Positions 14,231 through 24,096 of a DNA stretch of 57,522 nt are shown here, piece after piece. The number at the start of each line of letters is the position of its first letter. The first letter of the stretch is position 1. Under the pieces are notes generated by a model. The model was not told where the DNA came from. It made no database searches and saw only the letters and a program-made list of their open reading frames with translations. This DNA comes from a virus, in IMG/VR virus record IMGVR_UViG_3300042325_000111, positions 1-57,522 of that record; one strand, given 5' to 3'. The translations under genes were made by a program, and so were the position numbers.

Positions 14231-15325
14231 ATGTTGGATGCATTAAAAACGTTATTTGAAAACAATGTGGTTTCGGCAGAAATCAAAGAGTCAATTGAGC
14301 AAGCATGGGAACAACGTATCGTTGAAAACCGTGAAATTGTTGCTCATCAACTCCGCGAAGAGTTTGCTCAGAAGTACGAACATGATAAGAACACAATGGT
14401 TGAAGCAGTTGATCGTATGATCTCTGAACAACTATCTAGTGAACTTAGCGAGTTTGTTGATGATCGCAGACAGCTAGCAGAAATGAAAGTTAAATTTGCT
14501 AGAAAAATGTCCGAAAGTGCAACAGTTATGAATAAATTCGTAACCCGCCAATTGGCTTCTGAAGTTAAAGAACTCCACGAAGATCAAATGTCTATGGCCA
14601 ATAAATTTGGTACATTAGAACACTTTGTCGTCGAGGCTTTGGCTCAAGAAATTACAGAATTTTATAAAGACAAACAGGACTTAGCCGAATCAAAAGTTCG
14701 TCTAATTCGTGAAGGTCGTCAAGAAATCAAACGAGTAAAACAAGAATTTGTTAAACGCGCAGCTACAATGGTAGAAAGTGTTGTAGGTCAAACCTTAAAC
14801 GCTGAAATTACTTCATTAAAAGAAGACATTGAATCAGCACGTCGTACAGACTTTGGTCGTAAGCTATTCGAAGCGTTTGCTGCTGAATACCAATCGAGTT
14901 ACTTGAATGAGAAATCCGAAACTGCAAAGTTGCTCAAAGTCATAGACATGAAAGATTTAGCCATCAATGAAGCTGCACACGCAGTTGTCAAAGCTGAAAA
15001 AATATTAGAAAGCAAACAAGCAGAAATTCGTGCGCTGAAAGAGTCGCAAGAAAGAAAAGCAATCATGAGCGAATTGTTAGCTCCACTGAGCGCAGAACAA
15101 CGTTCTATCATGGGTGAATTGATGACGAGTGTGAAAACTTCAAAGCTTAATGAAAGTTTTGAAAGATATTTACCAGCAGTTGTATCTGGTAAAGCAGCAC
15201 CACAAAAAAGACAAGCTCTTGTAGAAGCTAAAGAAATAACCGGAAATAAACAAATTTCCAACACCACCCGTAGCAGCGAAGATGAATCGAATATCATCGA
15301 TATCCGCCGCCTCGCTGGACTATAA
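14231..15325 (+). CDS. 22: prohead scaffold protein gp22
   Basis: The main internal scaffold on which the capsid assembles, later cut up by gp21. The 364-aa sequence is highly helical and charged, with long coiled-coil segments. The start (MLDALKTLFENNVVSAEIKE) is like T4-type gp22 and several (L/I/V)xE-like motifs offer cleavage sites for gp21. An AAGGAG ribosome site lies 7 bp before the ATG. Gene order 21-[endonuclease]-22-23 confirms the assignment. The C-terminal 40 residues are polar and end in IIDIRRLAGL. Confidence 0.92.
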   Translation: MLDALKTLFENNVVSAEIKESIEQAWEQRIVENREIVAHQLREEFAQKYEHDKNTMVEAVDRMISEQLSSELSEFVDDRRQLAEMKVKFARKMSESATVMNKFVTRQLASEVKELHEDQMSMANKFGTLEHFVVEALAQEITEFYKDKQDLAESKVRLIREGRQEIKRVKQEFVKRAATMVESVVGQTLNAEITSLKEDIESARRTDFGRKLFEAFAAEYQSSYLNEKSETAKLLKVIDMKDLAINEAAHAVVKAEKILESKQAEIRALKESQERKAIMSELLAPLSAEQRSIMGELMTSVKTSKLNESFERYLPAVVSGKAAPQKRQALVEAKEITGNKQISNTTRSSEDESNIIDIRRLAGL

Positions 15326-15343
15326 AAATTTAGGAGAATTTAA

Positions 15344-16519
15344 ATGTCAGAACTACTTAATGGCCGTTGGGCAGAAACAAAACAAGCACTTTTAGAAGGC
15401 TTGTCAGGTACAAAAAAATCAGTAATGGGCGTAACACTTGAAAATACACGCAAGTATTTAATGGAATCTCCTACTGCTGGTGCTACCTCTGCTGGCAACG
15501 TTGCAACTTTAAACCGCGTGATTTTACCAGTAATCCGTCGTGTAATGCCAACCGTTATTGCTAACGAATTAGTTGGCGTACAACCAATGACTGGTCCAGT
15601 TGGACAAATTCATACATTGCGTGTGCGTTATGCAGATAATTCAAACAGCACAGTAGCTGGTGAAGAAGCATTAAGTCCATTCAAAATTGCAGAAAGCTAT
15701 TCAGGTAACGATGTAGCCTTATCGTCAGCTGCTAAAGCTGCTTCAACTGCAACTTTAGAAGGACAAGCAGGCAAAAAAATGAGCATTCAAATCTTGAAAC
15801 AAACAGTTGAAGCTAAAACACGTAAGTTGTCAGCTCGCTGGACATTCGAATCTGCTCAAGACGCTCAAGCACAACAAGGTATTGACGTAGAAGCAGAAAT
15901 TATGGCTGCTTTAGCTCAAGAAATTACTGCTGAGATTGATCAAGAAATTATTGCTTCATTGTTAACTTTAGCTGGTTCAGACGTTGAAACTTATAACCAA
16001 GCTAACGTTTCTGGTACAGCTACATTTGTAGGTGACGAACATGCTGCATTGGCTGTTCAAATCAACCGCGTAAGTAACTTAATTGCACAACGTACACGTC
16101 GTGGCGCTGGTAACTATGCTGTTGTATCTCCATTTGCATTAACAATTTTACAATCAGCTACTACTTCAGCGTTTGCTCGTACAACTGAAGGTACTTTTGA
16201 AGCTCCAACTAACACAAAATTTGTTGGTACATTAAACAATTCATTGAAAGTGTATGTTAACAGCTATGCACAAGACAGCACTTCAATCTTAATTGGTTAC
16301 AAAGGTGGTTCAGAATCAGACGCTCCTGCGTTTTATTGCCCTTACATTCCTTTGATGTCTTCAGGTGTTGTTTTAGATCCATCAACATTTGAACCAGTTG
16401 TATCGTTTATGACACGTTATGGTTATGTTGAACTTTCTAACACTGCGTCATCTTTAGGTAATGCTGCTGACTATTTAGGTCGTGTTGGTATCACTAACGG
16501 TAACGTTAAATTTAGCTAA
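15344..16519 (+). CDS. 23: major capsid protein gp23
   Basis: Forms the hexamers of the head shell (HK97-like fold). T4-family landmarks include the N-terminal delta-region, VILPVIRRVMPTVIANELVGVQPM-type segment (NELVGVQPMTGP), the SARWTFESAQDAQAQ segment and the RRGAGNYAVVSP motif. A gp21 cleavage site is likely at LME|SP (after E41), giving a mature protein of 350 aa. At 391 aa it is shorter than T4 gp23 (521 aa), so some insertion-domain sequence is absent. The ribosome site is AGGAG 8 bp upstream. A strong terminator follows, making this the end of the head operon. Confidence 0.97.
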   Translation: MSELLNGRWAETKQALLEGLSGTKKSVMGVTLENTRKYLMESPTAGATSAGNVATLNRVILPVIRRVMPTVIANELVGVQPMTGPVGQIHTLRVRYADNSNSTVAGEEALSPFKIAESYSGNDVALSSAAKAASTATLEGQAGKKMSIQILKQTVEAKTRKLSARWTFESAQDAQAQQGIDVEAEIMAALAQEITAEIDQEIIASLLTLAGSDVETYNQANVSGTATFVGDEHAALAVQINRVSNLIAQRTRRGAGNYAVVSPFALTILQSATTSAFARTTEGTFEAPTNTKFVGTLNNSLKVYVNSYAQDSTSILIGYKGGSESDAPAFYCPYIPLMSSGVVLDPSTFEPVVSFMTRYGYVELSNTASSLGNAADYLGRVGITNGNVKFS

Positions 16520-16543
16520 GGTTTACTTAACTTTATTTTACAC

Positions 16544-16569
16544 AAAGGGCTCTTAGGAGCCCTTTTTTT
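16544..16569 (+). terminator. strong Rho-independent terminator after gp23
   Basis: GGGCTC (16547-16552), TTAG loop, GAGCCC (16557-16562), then seven T. The flanking AAA and TTT extend the stem to 9 bp. Confidence 0.95.
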
Positions 16570-16583
16570 ATGGTAAATACAAT

Positions 16584-17156
16584 ATGACTACACAATTTTA
16601 TTATCCTAACGACGTAACAGAATATGGCGAACAACACGATTTAATTCAACCTTTAATAGAATGGAATATCAATGGTACAGTATCTCCAGATAATTGTATT
16701 ACTAGTAAGCAACCGTTGTACACTATTAGTGGTCTGTGGATGGAAAAATTCCTCAGTAATACTAACGAGTTATGGTGTTCTAGATTCAATATTCCAGATA
16801 CAGGATTACCTGTAACAGGAATAGAATTATATTTAGATATGAAAAGATTTTCAAGAACTGAAGATCTACGTATACAACTTAGATTAAATGACGAATACAT
16901 TGGAGACAACATAGCTAGTCCTGTTAATCCAGTACAAAGTAACATGTATACAGGTGAGAATAGTCCGTTGCTACCGATAATTGGCAATACAAATGTATAC
17001 GGCAGTCCTGTAGAACTTTGGGGAACTACTTTAACTAGCACAGATGTTTCAAACGAGTCGTTTGGAGTTGCTATTAGTTTTAGAAGTAATCAAGTATATC
17101 CACATCGCGATCTAGTTATTGTAAATCAGATAGGAGTAGGTATCACCTACGGATAA
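16584..17156 (+). CDS. putative virion structural protein, 190 aa
   Basis: Not assigned to a family. The composition is beta-rich (many aromatic and Asn/Thr residues, few charged helices), suggesting a compact beta-sandwich. The C-terminal NQIGVGITYG ends in hydrophobic alternation typical of structural domains. It follows the gp23 terminator and opens the surface-protein block, so a head decoration, neck or fibre-attachment role is likely by position. The ATG is 7 bp after a GTAAATA box and has no ribosome site, so the mRNA would have little or no leader if that box is a promoter. Confidence 0.75.
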   Translation: MTTQFYYPNDVTEYGEQHDLIQPLIEWNINGTVSPDNCITSKQPLYTISGLWMEKFLSNTNELWCSRFNIPDTGLPVTGIELYLDMKRFSRTEDLRIQLRLNDEYIGDNIASPVNPVQSNMYTGENSPLLPIIGNTNVYGSPVELWGTTLTSTDVSNESFGVAISFRSNQVYPHRDLVIVNQIGVGITYG

Positions 17157-17159
17157 ATA
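17152..17159 (+). promoter_or_regulatory. T4-late-type promoter box GATAAATA
   Basis: Overlaps the stop of the 190-aa gene and lies 79 bp before the ATG at 17239, giving a normal leader with a strong AAAGGAG ribosome site. Confidence 0.45.
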
Positions 17160-17238
17160 CTTTGTCAAATAAGTGTTGCACTTGCAAACTTATGCAGTAC
17201 CCACTGCGTATGACATAAAACGTCAAAGGAGAAATCAA

Positions 17239-18180
17239 ATGGGACGTCCATTAAATAAAAAATATTTCGGTAACCGTAACACCGGTTCAACAATCACAGC
17301 TGCAGATGATGGCATCGGCGGTAAAGGACTAGCTAGCGTACCAGTAACAACTGTTGGTGCATATACTACTCGTCCTACAATTTCATTTACAGGTACACCT
17401 AATTTATTAAGCGGTCAATCACCAACTGCAACTATTACATCTGAAGCAGCATCTGCTGCAGTAAGTGGCACACAAACTGGTACTTACGTTGTTGGTGATT
17501 TACTTACTATAACAACTTCAGGAGGTTCTGCAGTTGCTCGAGTTGCTACATTATCAGGTAGTGCAGTAGCATCTGTAAGTTTTACAGGTACCGGAGCATC
17601 ACGTGGTAGTTTTCAAGCGTTAACATCAGCTACTACTACAGGCGGCAGTGGTGCAGGTGTAGTATTAACACTTACATATCAAGCTAAAGAAGTTTTAGTA
17701 ACTGATTCAGGTTCTGGTTATACAACAACTGTTCCTGTAGCAACTGCATCAGGCGGTGGCGTAGTACTCGGAACATCAGTTATGACAAGTCCAGTTGCTA
17801 ATACAGCACCTGCTGGTTCAGGGTTTAACCCAGAAGCTGCAATTATTGCTCAAGCATATACTGGTTCAAGTGTTAAACAAGCTGATATTGTTAAACAAGT
17901 TTCAAAAAATCGTTATAAAATTAACACATCTGATACAGCCGGGACACCTATTGTTGCAACACTGAAATCTAGTATTGCTACACAGGTTGGCGACATGACT
18001 ATTACTGCTACTGATTTTACAGGAAGTACATATTATGTTACTAAATTAACAGGACATAAAGCTACATTATCGCGTAACGCATCAGCTGGTGCAGGTTATG
18101 AATTTGCAGAAGGATCACAAATTCAATGGACATTTGGTGCTGCAGCAACAGGTGTTTCTGTAACAATCGATAACGGTTAA
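17239..18180 (+). CDS. Gly/Thr/Ser-rich virion surface protein (MGRPLNKKYFG type), 313 aa
   Basis: The opening MGRPLNKKYFGN recalls small structural proteins of T4-like marine phages, where such sequences are abundant virion components. I chose ATG 17239 because it has AAAGGAG 8 bp upstream; the TTG 66 bp earlier lacks one and adds an unlikely N-terminus. The middle (about 40-200) is made of short beta-repeats of the form 'TTRPTISFTGTP', 'GGSGAGVVLTLTY', 'DSGSGYTTTVP', like those at the ends of the giant fibres. The C-terminal 110 residues (from about KQADIVKQVSKNRYKI) form a separate domain. A strong terminator follows, so it is a single-gene unit, as expected of a highly expressed decoration or structural protein. 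No enzymatic motif is seen. Confidence 0.75.
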   Translation: MGRPLNKKYFGNRNTGSTITAADDGIGGKGLASVPVTTVGAYTTRPTISFTGTPNLLSGQSPTATITSEAASAAVSGTQTGTYVVGDLLTITTSGGSAVARVATLSGSAVASVSFTGTGASRGSFQALTSATTTGGSGAGVVLTLTYQAKEVLVTDSGSGYTTTVPVATASGGGVVLGTSVMTSPVANTAPAGSGFNPEAAIIAQAYTGSSVKQADIVKQVSKNRYKINTSDTAGTPIVATLKSSIATQVGDMTITATDFTGSTYYVTKLTGHKATLSRNASAGAGYEFAEGSQIQWTFGAAATGVSVTIDNG

Positions 18181-18195
18181 TATAATCAACATAAT

Positions 18196-18217
18196 GAGGG
18201 CCGCAAGGCCCTCTTTT
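18196..18217 (+). terminator. Rho-independent terminator
   Basis: GAGGGCC (18196-18202), GCAA tetraloop, GGCCCTC (18207-18213), TTTT. Confidence 0.93.
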
Positions 18218-18228
18218 AAGGAATATAA

Positions 18229-19335
18229 ATGTCAAAAATATTAAAAGTTAGCGAAGGTGATTATAGAGTAACAGTGCCAGCCGGTAACTCTATTGTTTTA
18301 GATACTGGTGCATTATCAGGGTCAGTAATTATTACAGGCGATCTTGATGTACAAGGCCTAACTACTACTATTGAATCAATTAATGCTACTGTTAAAGACA
18401 ATATAATAGTTCTAAATAACGGAGACCCTGGGTTATCTGGAATTTCCCCTCGCACTGTTAACAGTGTTATTACAAGAACATCAGGAATTGAAATTGATAG
18501 AGGACGAATTAATACTCAAGTAGCATCGGCATCGATTTTATTTGACGAAGAGGTTCCTCATTATAACACAACATCAACTAATTATGATAATGGAACATTT
18601 GCATTAAGAACAAAATATAATACTACTGTTGCGTTATCAAGTTTGCAATTAGCCGGTATTGAAGTTACTTCTATTTCAAATAACGGAATTGTTGATATTC
18701 AATTTAATTTGCATAATTCTAATACGTATTTGTCTCTTGTTAATTCAACACATGGCGGATTAAGTTACGAAGATCGATTAATTGCAGGTAATTCTAATCC
18801 AATACATGCAACTAATAACAGTCTTACTACTAAAAAATACGTTAACACATATGTCCGCGCAGGTAATCTAAAAGCAGGAATGGCAGATGTTGATACCATT
18901 TATTCAACATTAGCCGGTGACATAGTTTCAATGGTTGAGACAACTAATGCATCGATAATAAACTTTAAAATTAATACAAACCAGCGGGCAACTATAACAA
19001 CTTCCGGGTTAAGTGTTGACACTATTAACTTATTTGGTAACATTATTAAAAATGTTGGATCGGGCTCTCCAGTAGTTCAATCTCCTTTAATTTTACAATC
19101 AGATGCTAATTTAGTTGAAATAAATGCCATACTAACATTAAACGATCAAACACCTAACAATACAATTGAAACAACATCAATACCAAATAAAACTAAGATA
19201 TATTCAAAGGATACTGAAGGTCCTGGACGAACAGGAATATATTTTACAAATAACAATACCTACGGTTCAAACTTGTATAATAACGATGAATTAGTAAGTA
19301 AAAATCGAGCAGTACTTTTAAGTATGCTTTTTTAA
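18229..19335 (+). CDS. fibre-type structural protein, 368 aa
   Basis: Beta-rich, Asn/Thr/Ser/Ile-rich protein. Residues 20-55 (SIVLDTGALSGSVIITGDLDVQG) have the alternating pattern of the stacked beta repeats found at the N-termini of trimeric phage fibres and recurring in the larger fibres downstream. Around 195-205 is LTTKKYVNTYV, resembling the '(T)KKYVD' helix-turn segment common before fibre coiled coils. The C-terminal region (TSIPNKTKIYSKDTEGPG and on) could be a small knob. It lacks a pectin-lyase-like domain. It is 9 bp upstream of a small beta-protein gene, in a dense operon with the other fibre genes. AAGGAA precedes the ATG. Confidence 0.75.
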   Translation: MSKILKVSEGDYRVTVPAGNSIVLDTGALSGSVIITGDLDVQGLTTTIESINATVKDNIIVLNNGDPGLSGISPRTVNSVITRTSGIEIDRGRINTQVASASILFDEEVPHYNTTSTNYDNGTFALRTKYNTTVALSSLQLAGIEVTSISNNGIVDIQFNLHNSNTYLSLVNSTHGGLSYEDRLIAGNSNPIHATNNSLTTKKYVNTYVRAGNLKAGMADVDTIYSTLAGDIVSMVETTNASIINFKINTNQRATITTSGLSVDTINLFGNIIKNVGSGSPVVQSPLILQSDANLVEINAILTLNDQTPNNTIETTSIPNKTKIYSKDTEGPGRTGIYFTNNNTYGSNLYNNDELVSKNRAVLLSMLF

Positions 19336-19344
19336 GGATAACAC

Positions 19345-19686
19345 ATGGCAATTTCAAATATAGAAATTAACGCAACAACGCCAGCAGCAATTTATACTAG
19401 TTCTGGTAATAATGCTATTACTACTATTATTGTATGTAATAAAGTTACATTTAATCCAGCTGATCCATTAAATGGACAAACAAATTTATACTTGTATGCA
19501 ATACCTGCAGCCGACGGAACTACTATACAAGATAAACATTTAATAGTCAATGGTTTACCTATTCCAGCTGGTGAAACTGTATCGTTTGATCAAGAAAAAA
19601 TGGTACTAGCAAACAATGATAAACTTTATGCAAAAAGCGATAGTCCAGCCAATTTAGTAGTAACATTAAGCACATTGGTGGTATAA
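19345..19686 (+). CDS. small beta-sandwich structural protein, 113 aa
   Basis: Unrecognised by name but one of three similar-sized proteins interspersed among the fibre genes (others at 28231 and 46187). All three have a start of about 15 residues, then a Thr/Val-rich strand (AIYTSSGNNAITTIIVCN), a middle 'L..G..IPAGETVSFD'-type turn, and an ending in hydrophobic strands. Identity between them is low, so the relation is judged from pattern and context. It may be a fibre cap, adaptor or accessory virion subunit. AAGGAT lies upstream; the next gene begins 1 bp after its stop. Confidence 0.7.
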   Translation: MAISNIEINATTPAAIYTSSGNNAITTIIVCNKVTFNPADPLNGQTNLYLYAIPAADGTTIQDKHLIVNGLPIPAGETVSFDQEKMVLANNDKLYAKSDSPANLVVTLSTLVV

Positions 19687-19687
19687 C

Positions 19688-20719
19688 ATGAGATATTTAC
19701 GTAAACAAGTAATTAATCGCAGAGCACCATATGATCAACGACTCTCTGTTGACATTAATAATGCGGTAGTTATGACTACTACAAATAACTTAACGTTACC
19801 GAGTGGTACTACTGCACAACGTCCAGTTGCTGCAATTACAGTAAACGGAATGATAAGGTATAATACTACGCTTGATGAGATTGAAGTTTATCAAGCTAAT
19901 AACTGGCGTAGTTTAAGATTTAAAGAACCTGCGTTAATTACTCAACAAAGTTTAGGTGCAGGCGATAGTACTAATGTATACTTTGGACCATTAAATCCTG
20001 CACCTGTATTACTTGCACAAAGCGGCGGCACTTGGGATTTACCTCAAATTGCTAAAAATATTACAGTTGTAGTTGAAAATGTTCTTCAACTTGCAATAAC
20101 AAATTATACAGTTGTACAAGATCCTCCAGCTCCTACTGAAACATATACTTCGACTACGAGTTACATATCACCCGAAGGAACATCGACTATATATTTTAAT
20201 AGTCATCTATTAGGAACAAGTGCAAGTTGGTCAGCTAACACAGCAACATTAACGTTTTCATCAACTCCGACATTAGCTCAAACTCCATTTGCAGTTGGCA
20301 CAACTATTGTAGTAACTGGGTTTATGCCAACTGCGTATAATGGAACATGGACAGTAACTGCATCGTCTAATAGTTCAGTTAGTTTTACATTAGGGTCTGA
20401 TCCGGGCGTGTCAACAGTAGCAGGACAAATTAAAAGTTCTAATGCAGTTTATACATCAATAGACATTATTGGAGCATCTATTAGCGGTCATGCTAATATT
20501 CAAAACGGTAGTACAATTATATCAGCAATATCTGAACCAACTACTGATGCATTGATAAGCGTTGTAATTAGTTTACCGATACAAAACGGTACGTTACCTT
20601 CACCGCAACAACTTGCAATTTCGAACAGTGTGCAACCGCCGTCGGGATATTATGTAAAATTTAGTTCGCCTGTGCCATTAGGCAAAGTAGTCACAGTCTT
20701 ACACGGCTTTGACAAGTAA
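19688..20719 (+). CDS. fibre/structural protein with 'RP..NGMIRYNT..E.Y..NNW' module, 343 aa
   Basis: The N-terminal 80 residues contain LPSGTTAQRPVAAITV and NGMIRYNTTLDEIEVY..NNWRSL, a module that recurs near the C-termini of the two large beta-helix fibres (RYNSTLSRYEGWNGTYW; RYNTEQHLYEVYDGIQW) and is widespread in phage fibres. A middle Ser/Thr-rich beta domain (about 140-250) includes WSANTATLTFSSTP and TAYNGTWTVTASSNSSVSFTL, an Ig-like or carbohydrate-binding-like pattern. No catalytic motif. It sits between a small beta protein and the first beta-helix fibre in one operon. Confidence 0.75.
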   Translation: MRYLRKQVINRRAPYDQRLSVDINNAVVMTTTNNLTLPSGTTAQRPVAAITVNGMIRYNTTLDEIEVYQANNWRSLRFKEPALITQQSLGAGDSTNVYFGPLNPAPVLLAQSGGTWDLPQIAKNITVVVENVLQLAITNYTVVQDPPAPTETYTSTTSYISPEGTSTIYFNSHLLGTSASWSANTATLTFSSTPTLAQTPFAVGTTIVVTGFMPTAYNGTWTVTASSNSSVSFTLGSDPGVSTVAGQIKSSNAVYTSIDIIGASISGHANIQNGSTIISAISEPTTDALISVVISLPIQNGTLPSPQQLAISNSVQPPSGYYVKFSSPVPLGKVVTVLHGFDK

Positions 20720-20732
20720 TTAAGGAACTGTT

Positions 20733-23700
20733 ATGGGTATTGAAATGGGTAGAGTTAGTGGTCCGTTACTCTCTGAAAATTTATTAAGAAACGGTGAAGA
20801 TTTAGCATTTGAAACTGATTTATTATACTTAGATGTAATAACCGGCAAAGTCGGCATACGAAATTCTGCTCCTCAATTTGATTTATTTGTTAACAATTTT
20901 ATCAAATCAACAAATTTAATTGTCGATACGCAACTTAGTTTTTCGTCAAATTATGTTGTTAATACAGATAAAATCCAAAATATACTTGGCTCTATTATTT
21001 TTACTCCTGATCAATCTTCTGACCCTAAAGTCGTTGCTGCAGGTTTAGGAATTGCAAATTTAACAATATCTGCAGGAAAAAATATTACAAATATTGTCTC
21101 CGATGATGTTATTAATTTAAATCCAAACGGAACTGGTATTGTTCATTTTACTACTGATACTGTTAATGTTAATGGTAATTTACATTCTACCGGAACAATT
21201 ACTGCTGATGGAAATATCATTATCGGTAATGAAACAACAGACAGTGTTATTTTTAATGCGTTAGTTGATACTACCTTAGTACCTATATTACATAATACAC
21301 ATAATTTAGGATCACTTAGTAAACGCTGGAAAACAATATACACTTCGGATATTAAAGGTACTAGTACATTATTAGCACTAAATGATATTATTTTAGATAA
21401 CACTAGATTAGCAACTACAACCGGTAATATGATCTATGTTTCTATAAATGGAGTTGATACTAACCTCGGTTATCATAAACGTTCTCCATTTAAAACACTT
21501 AAACATGCGTTAAGTGTTGCTACTACCGGATGTCAAATTTTTATTAACTCTGGAACTTATGTTGAAGATTTTCCATTATTAATACCTCAAGGTGTTAATG
21601 TTACAGGGGAAAGTATTCGTTCGGTAACTATTAAACCATCTATTGCAACTAATACTAATGATGCATTTTTATTAAATGATGAAACATCAGTTTCTTCTTT
21701 AACTATTCAAGATTTCTTTTACAACAGTGCAACTAACACAGGTTATGCATTTAAATTTGCACCTGGATATAACTCAACTTATAAAAGCCCGTATATACAA
21801 AACATTACAGTTATTACAAAAGGATCTGTAACTTCATTAGCAGATCCATTAGGGTTCTTACAAGGAGACGCTGGAGCAGGTATTTACTTAGACGGCTCAG
21901 TTGCTGCGCCAACATCAAATACACCGTCTTGTTTATTTAATACAGTTACATTAATTACTCCTAATCAAAATGCCATAACTGCTACTAACGGTGTACGAGT
22001 AGAGTGGATAAACTCGTTTACATATTATGCAAAACGTGGTATATTTTTAATTAACGGTATTGAAGGGTTTGCAAGTATTGGTAATACAGCTGCAGGTTAT
22101 GATAGTATTGTTGGGTTTTATGGACAATCTGGAATTACTTTAACTGGACCTAACGCTAAAACAGTTACAGTTAATGTTTCAAATATCGGATTAATTACAA
22201 TCGTTAATATTTCATCTAATGCAGAATCCGGGATATACATTTCTCCCGGAGGAACACGATGGATTATTAATTTAGGAAAATTTGGTGCAGAATTCCGTGG
22301 TATTAATAGTGCTAACATCTATGGTACGTATGGTATTATTGCAGACGGCCCTGACACACTAGCATATATTTGTGGACATAACTTTGGTTATATTGGTTCT
22401 GGGGCAAACTCGTTAAATGATCCTAGCACTACGGACAGTACTAATGAGGTAATATCGTTAAACTACGGTGTTATATATTACGATAGTGTCGATCATAACG
22501 GCAACTATCAAATTGGTGATGTTTTATATATTAATCAAAAAACCGGACAAGTATTGTTTGATGCACGTAGCATGCATTTTAACGAAGACGGTAATATAAC
22601 ACTTCAATCAGATAGCCACCTTACTGTTGTTGATTTTTTTAAAATACAAACTGGTAACATTAAGATATTTAACAATACAATATCATCGATTGTAGGCGAG
22701 ATTTCTCTTCATGCAGTTTCAGATATTAGATTAAATACGAATATTTTTGTTACTGGATCTTTAGGAATTTCAGATGATTTAACAGTTGCAGGTAATGTAT
22801 ATGTTGGAAACGAATTAGTCGACACTACTGCTATATCGGCAAACTTTGTTTCATCTATTATACCTAATACTAACAACACTTATACATTAGGTACAAATTT
22901 ACTTAGATGGGACGTGTTACGTTCTCAAATAATACATATTGATAGTATTCTTATTACAGATAACACAGTAACTACTAGTGTACCAGGTACTGATTTAGAA
23001 CTATTTGCGTCTAATACTGGTCGTATATATGTACCGTTAAACGATGTACAAATTGATAATAACTTAACAGTTGAAAATAACACTACAGTTACCGGTAATA
23101 CTTCATTACAAGATGTTGAAATTACCGGAACTACTACGTTAACTGGGAATATTACTCAAACCGGCAATATTGATATTACCGGTAACCTTATAAATCAAGA
23201 TAATATTATTCAAGATGGTGTAGGTTTATTTTTAGATATTCCTAATATAACAATACAAGATAACCTAATTACACCGATTACTTCAGGATCAGATTTAGTT
23301 ATTTACGGCGGAGTTTTACAAGGCGCAATTTTAGAAAATTTAAAAATTACTAATAGCATACTTGAAAATATATGGCAAAATGCATCTACTGATTATGAAA
23401 AAAGTATTGTGTTTACTCCAATTGGAACAGGTAATGTTGTTATCAATTCAAACAAATCAATAATACTTCCAATTGGCACTAATTCTACACAACCGCTATC
23501 AAACGCTGGTGAAATACGATTTAACTCCGATACAACGTTGTTTGACGGTTATCTTCCGTCCGGTATGGTTAGTTTTTATAGCTTATTTGATACTGATCGA
23601 AACACTTATATCACACCTGAATTAACGCCAGGAACTAATGACAACATATTTAGGTTTGCAACTAACGGAACAGTTAAAGCAAAAATTACTGCAACTGAAT

Positions 23701-24095
23701 TGTATAGTAACTCATTTCATATTTCTAATGTTAAAATATTAGGAAACACAATTGGCACAGTTAACACTAGCAATGATTTATTAATTCAACCTACCTCGGG
23801 TATACTAACAGTTAACGATATTCATTTTTCATCAAATTACATTACTAATACATTAAATGATGTAATTCACTTACCTACAATTAAATTTACTGGAGGAGCA
23901 ACCGGCATGTTAGTTCCACAAGGTACTGATTCTCAACGTCGTAACGTTCCAAATGTTGCTGAGTTTCGATATAATACTGAACAACATTTATACGAAGTAT
24001 ATGACGGCATACAATGGATTCCACAAGGCGACAACCCATTATTAATGTCAACAGTAGACGAAGAAATTACTCTTTGGGCTATTCTGCTTGGATAA
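20733..24095 (+). CDS. large tail fibre/tailspike-like protein with right-handed beta-helix, 1120 aa
   Basis: Probable receptor-interacting fibre. The N-terminus (MGIEMGRVSGPLLSENLLR, then DLAFETDLLYLDVITGKVGIRN) is shared with the 1339-aa paralogue. From about 230 it reads YVSINGVDTNLGYHKRSPFKTLKHAL, the start of a pectin-lyase-type beta-helix (DUF1565-like) extending to about 580 and ending in the shared 'D(H/N)xGN(Y/F)xxGD...NQKTG' motif. A second half of repeating beta segments (ITGTTTLTGNITQTGNIDITGN) resembles stacked fibre repeats. It ends with the QRRNVPNVAEFRYNT..YDGIQWIP module. I see no hydrolase residues I could name, so enzymatic activity is not claimed. Its paralogue lies 112 bp downstream. 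Confidence 0.85.
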   Translation: MGIEMGRVSGPLLSENLLRNGEDLAFETDLLYLDVITGKVGIRNSAPQFDLFVNNFIKSTNLIVDTQLSFSSNYVVNTDKIQNILGSIIFTPDQSSDPKVVAAGLGIANLTISAGKNITNIVSDDVINLNPNGTGIVHFTTDTVNVNGNLHSTGTITADGNIIIGNETTDSVIFNALVDTTLVPILHNTHNLGSLSKRWKTIYTSDIKGTSTLLALNDIILDNTRLATTTGNMIYVSINGVDTNLGYHKRSPFKTLKHALSVATTGCQIFINSGTYVEDFPLLIPQGVNVTGESIRSVTIKPSIATNTNDAFLLNDETSVSSLTIQDFFYNSATNTGYAFKFAPGYNSTYKSPYIQNITVITKGSVTSLADPLGFLQGDAGAGIYLDGSVAAPTSNTPSCLFNTVTLITPNQNAITATNGVRVEWINSFTYYAKRGIFLINGIEGFASIGNTAAGYDSIVGFYGQSGITLTGPNAKTVTVNVSNIGLITIVNISSNAESGIYISPGGTRWIINLGKFGAEFRGINSANIYGTYGIIADGPDTLAYICGHNFGYIGSGANSLNDPSTTDSTNEVISLNYGVIYYDSVDHNGNYQIGDVLYINQKTGQVLFDARSMHFNEDGNITLQSDSHLTVVDFFKIQTGNIKIFNNTISSIVGEISLHAVSDIRLNTNIFVTGSLGISDDLTVAGNVYVGNELVDTTAISANFVSSIIPNTNNTYTLGTNLLRWDVLRSQIIHIDSILITDNTVTTSVPGTDLELFASNTGRIYVPLNDVQIDNNLTVENNTTVTGNTSLQDVEITGTTTLTGNITQTGNIDITGNLINQDNIIQDGVGLFLDIPNITIQDNLITPITSGSDLVIYGGVLQGAILENLKITNSILENIWQNASTDYEKSIVFTPIGTGNVVINSNKSIILPIGTNSTQPLSNAGEIRFNSDTTLFDGYLPSGMVSFYSLFDTDRNTYITPELTPGTNDNIFRFATNGTVKAKITATELYSNSFHISNVKILGNTIGTVNTSNDLLIQPTSGILTVNDIHFSSNYITNTLNDVIHLPTIKFTGGATGMLVPQGTDSQRRNVPNVAEFRYNTEQHLYEVYDGIQWIPQGDNPLLMSTVDEEITLWAILLG

Positions 24096-24096
24096 A

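Noticed and set aside
17173-17238. TTG start 66 bp upstream of the 17239 gene
   Set aside because: No ribosome site, and the added residues do not look structural; the ATG at 17239 has AAAGGAG at good spacing.
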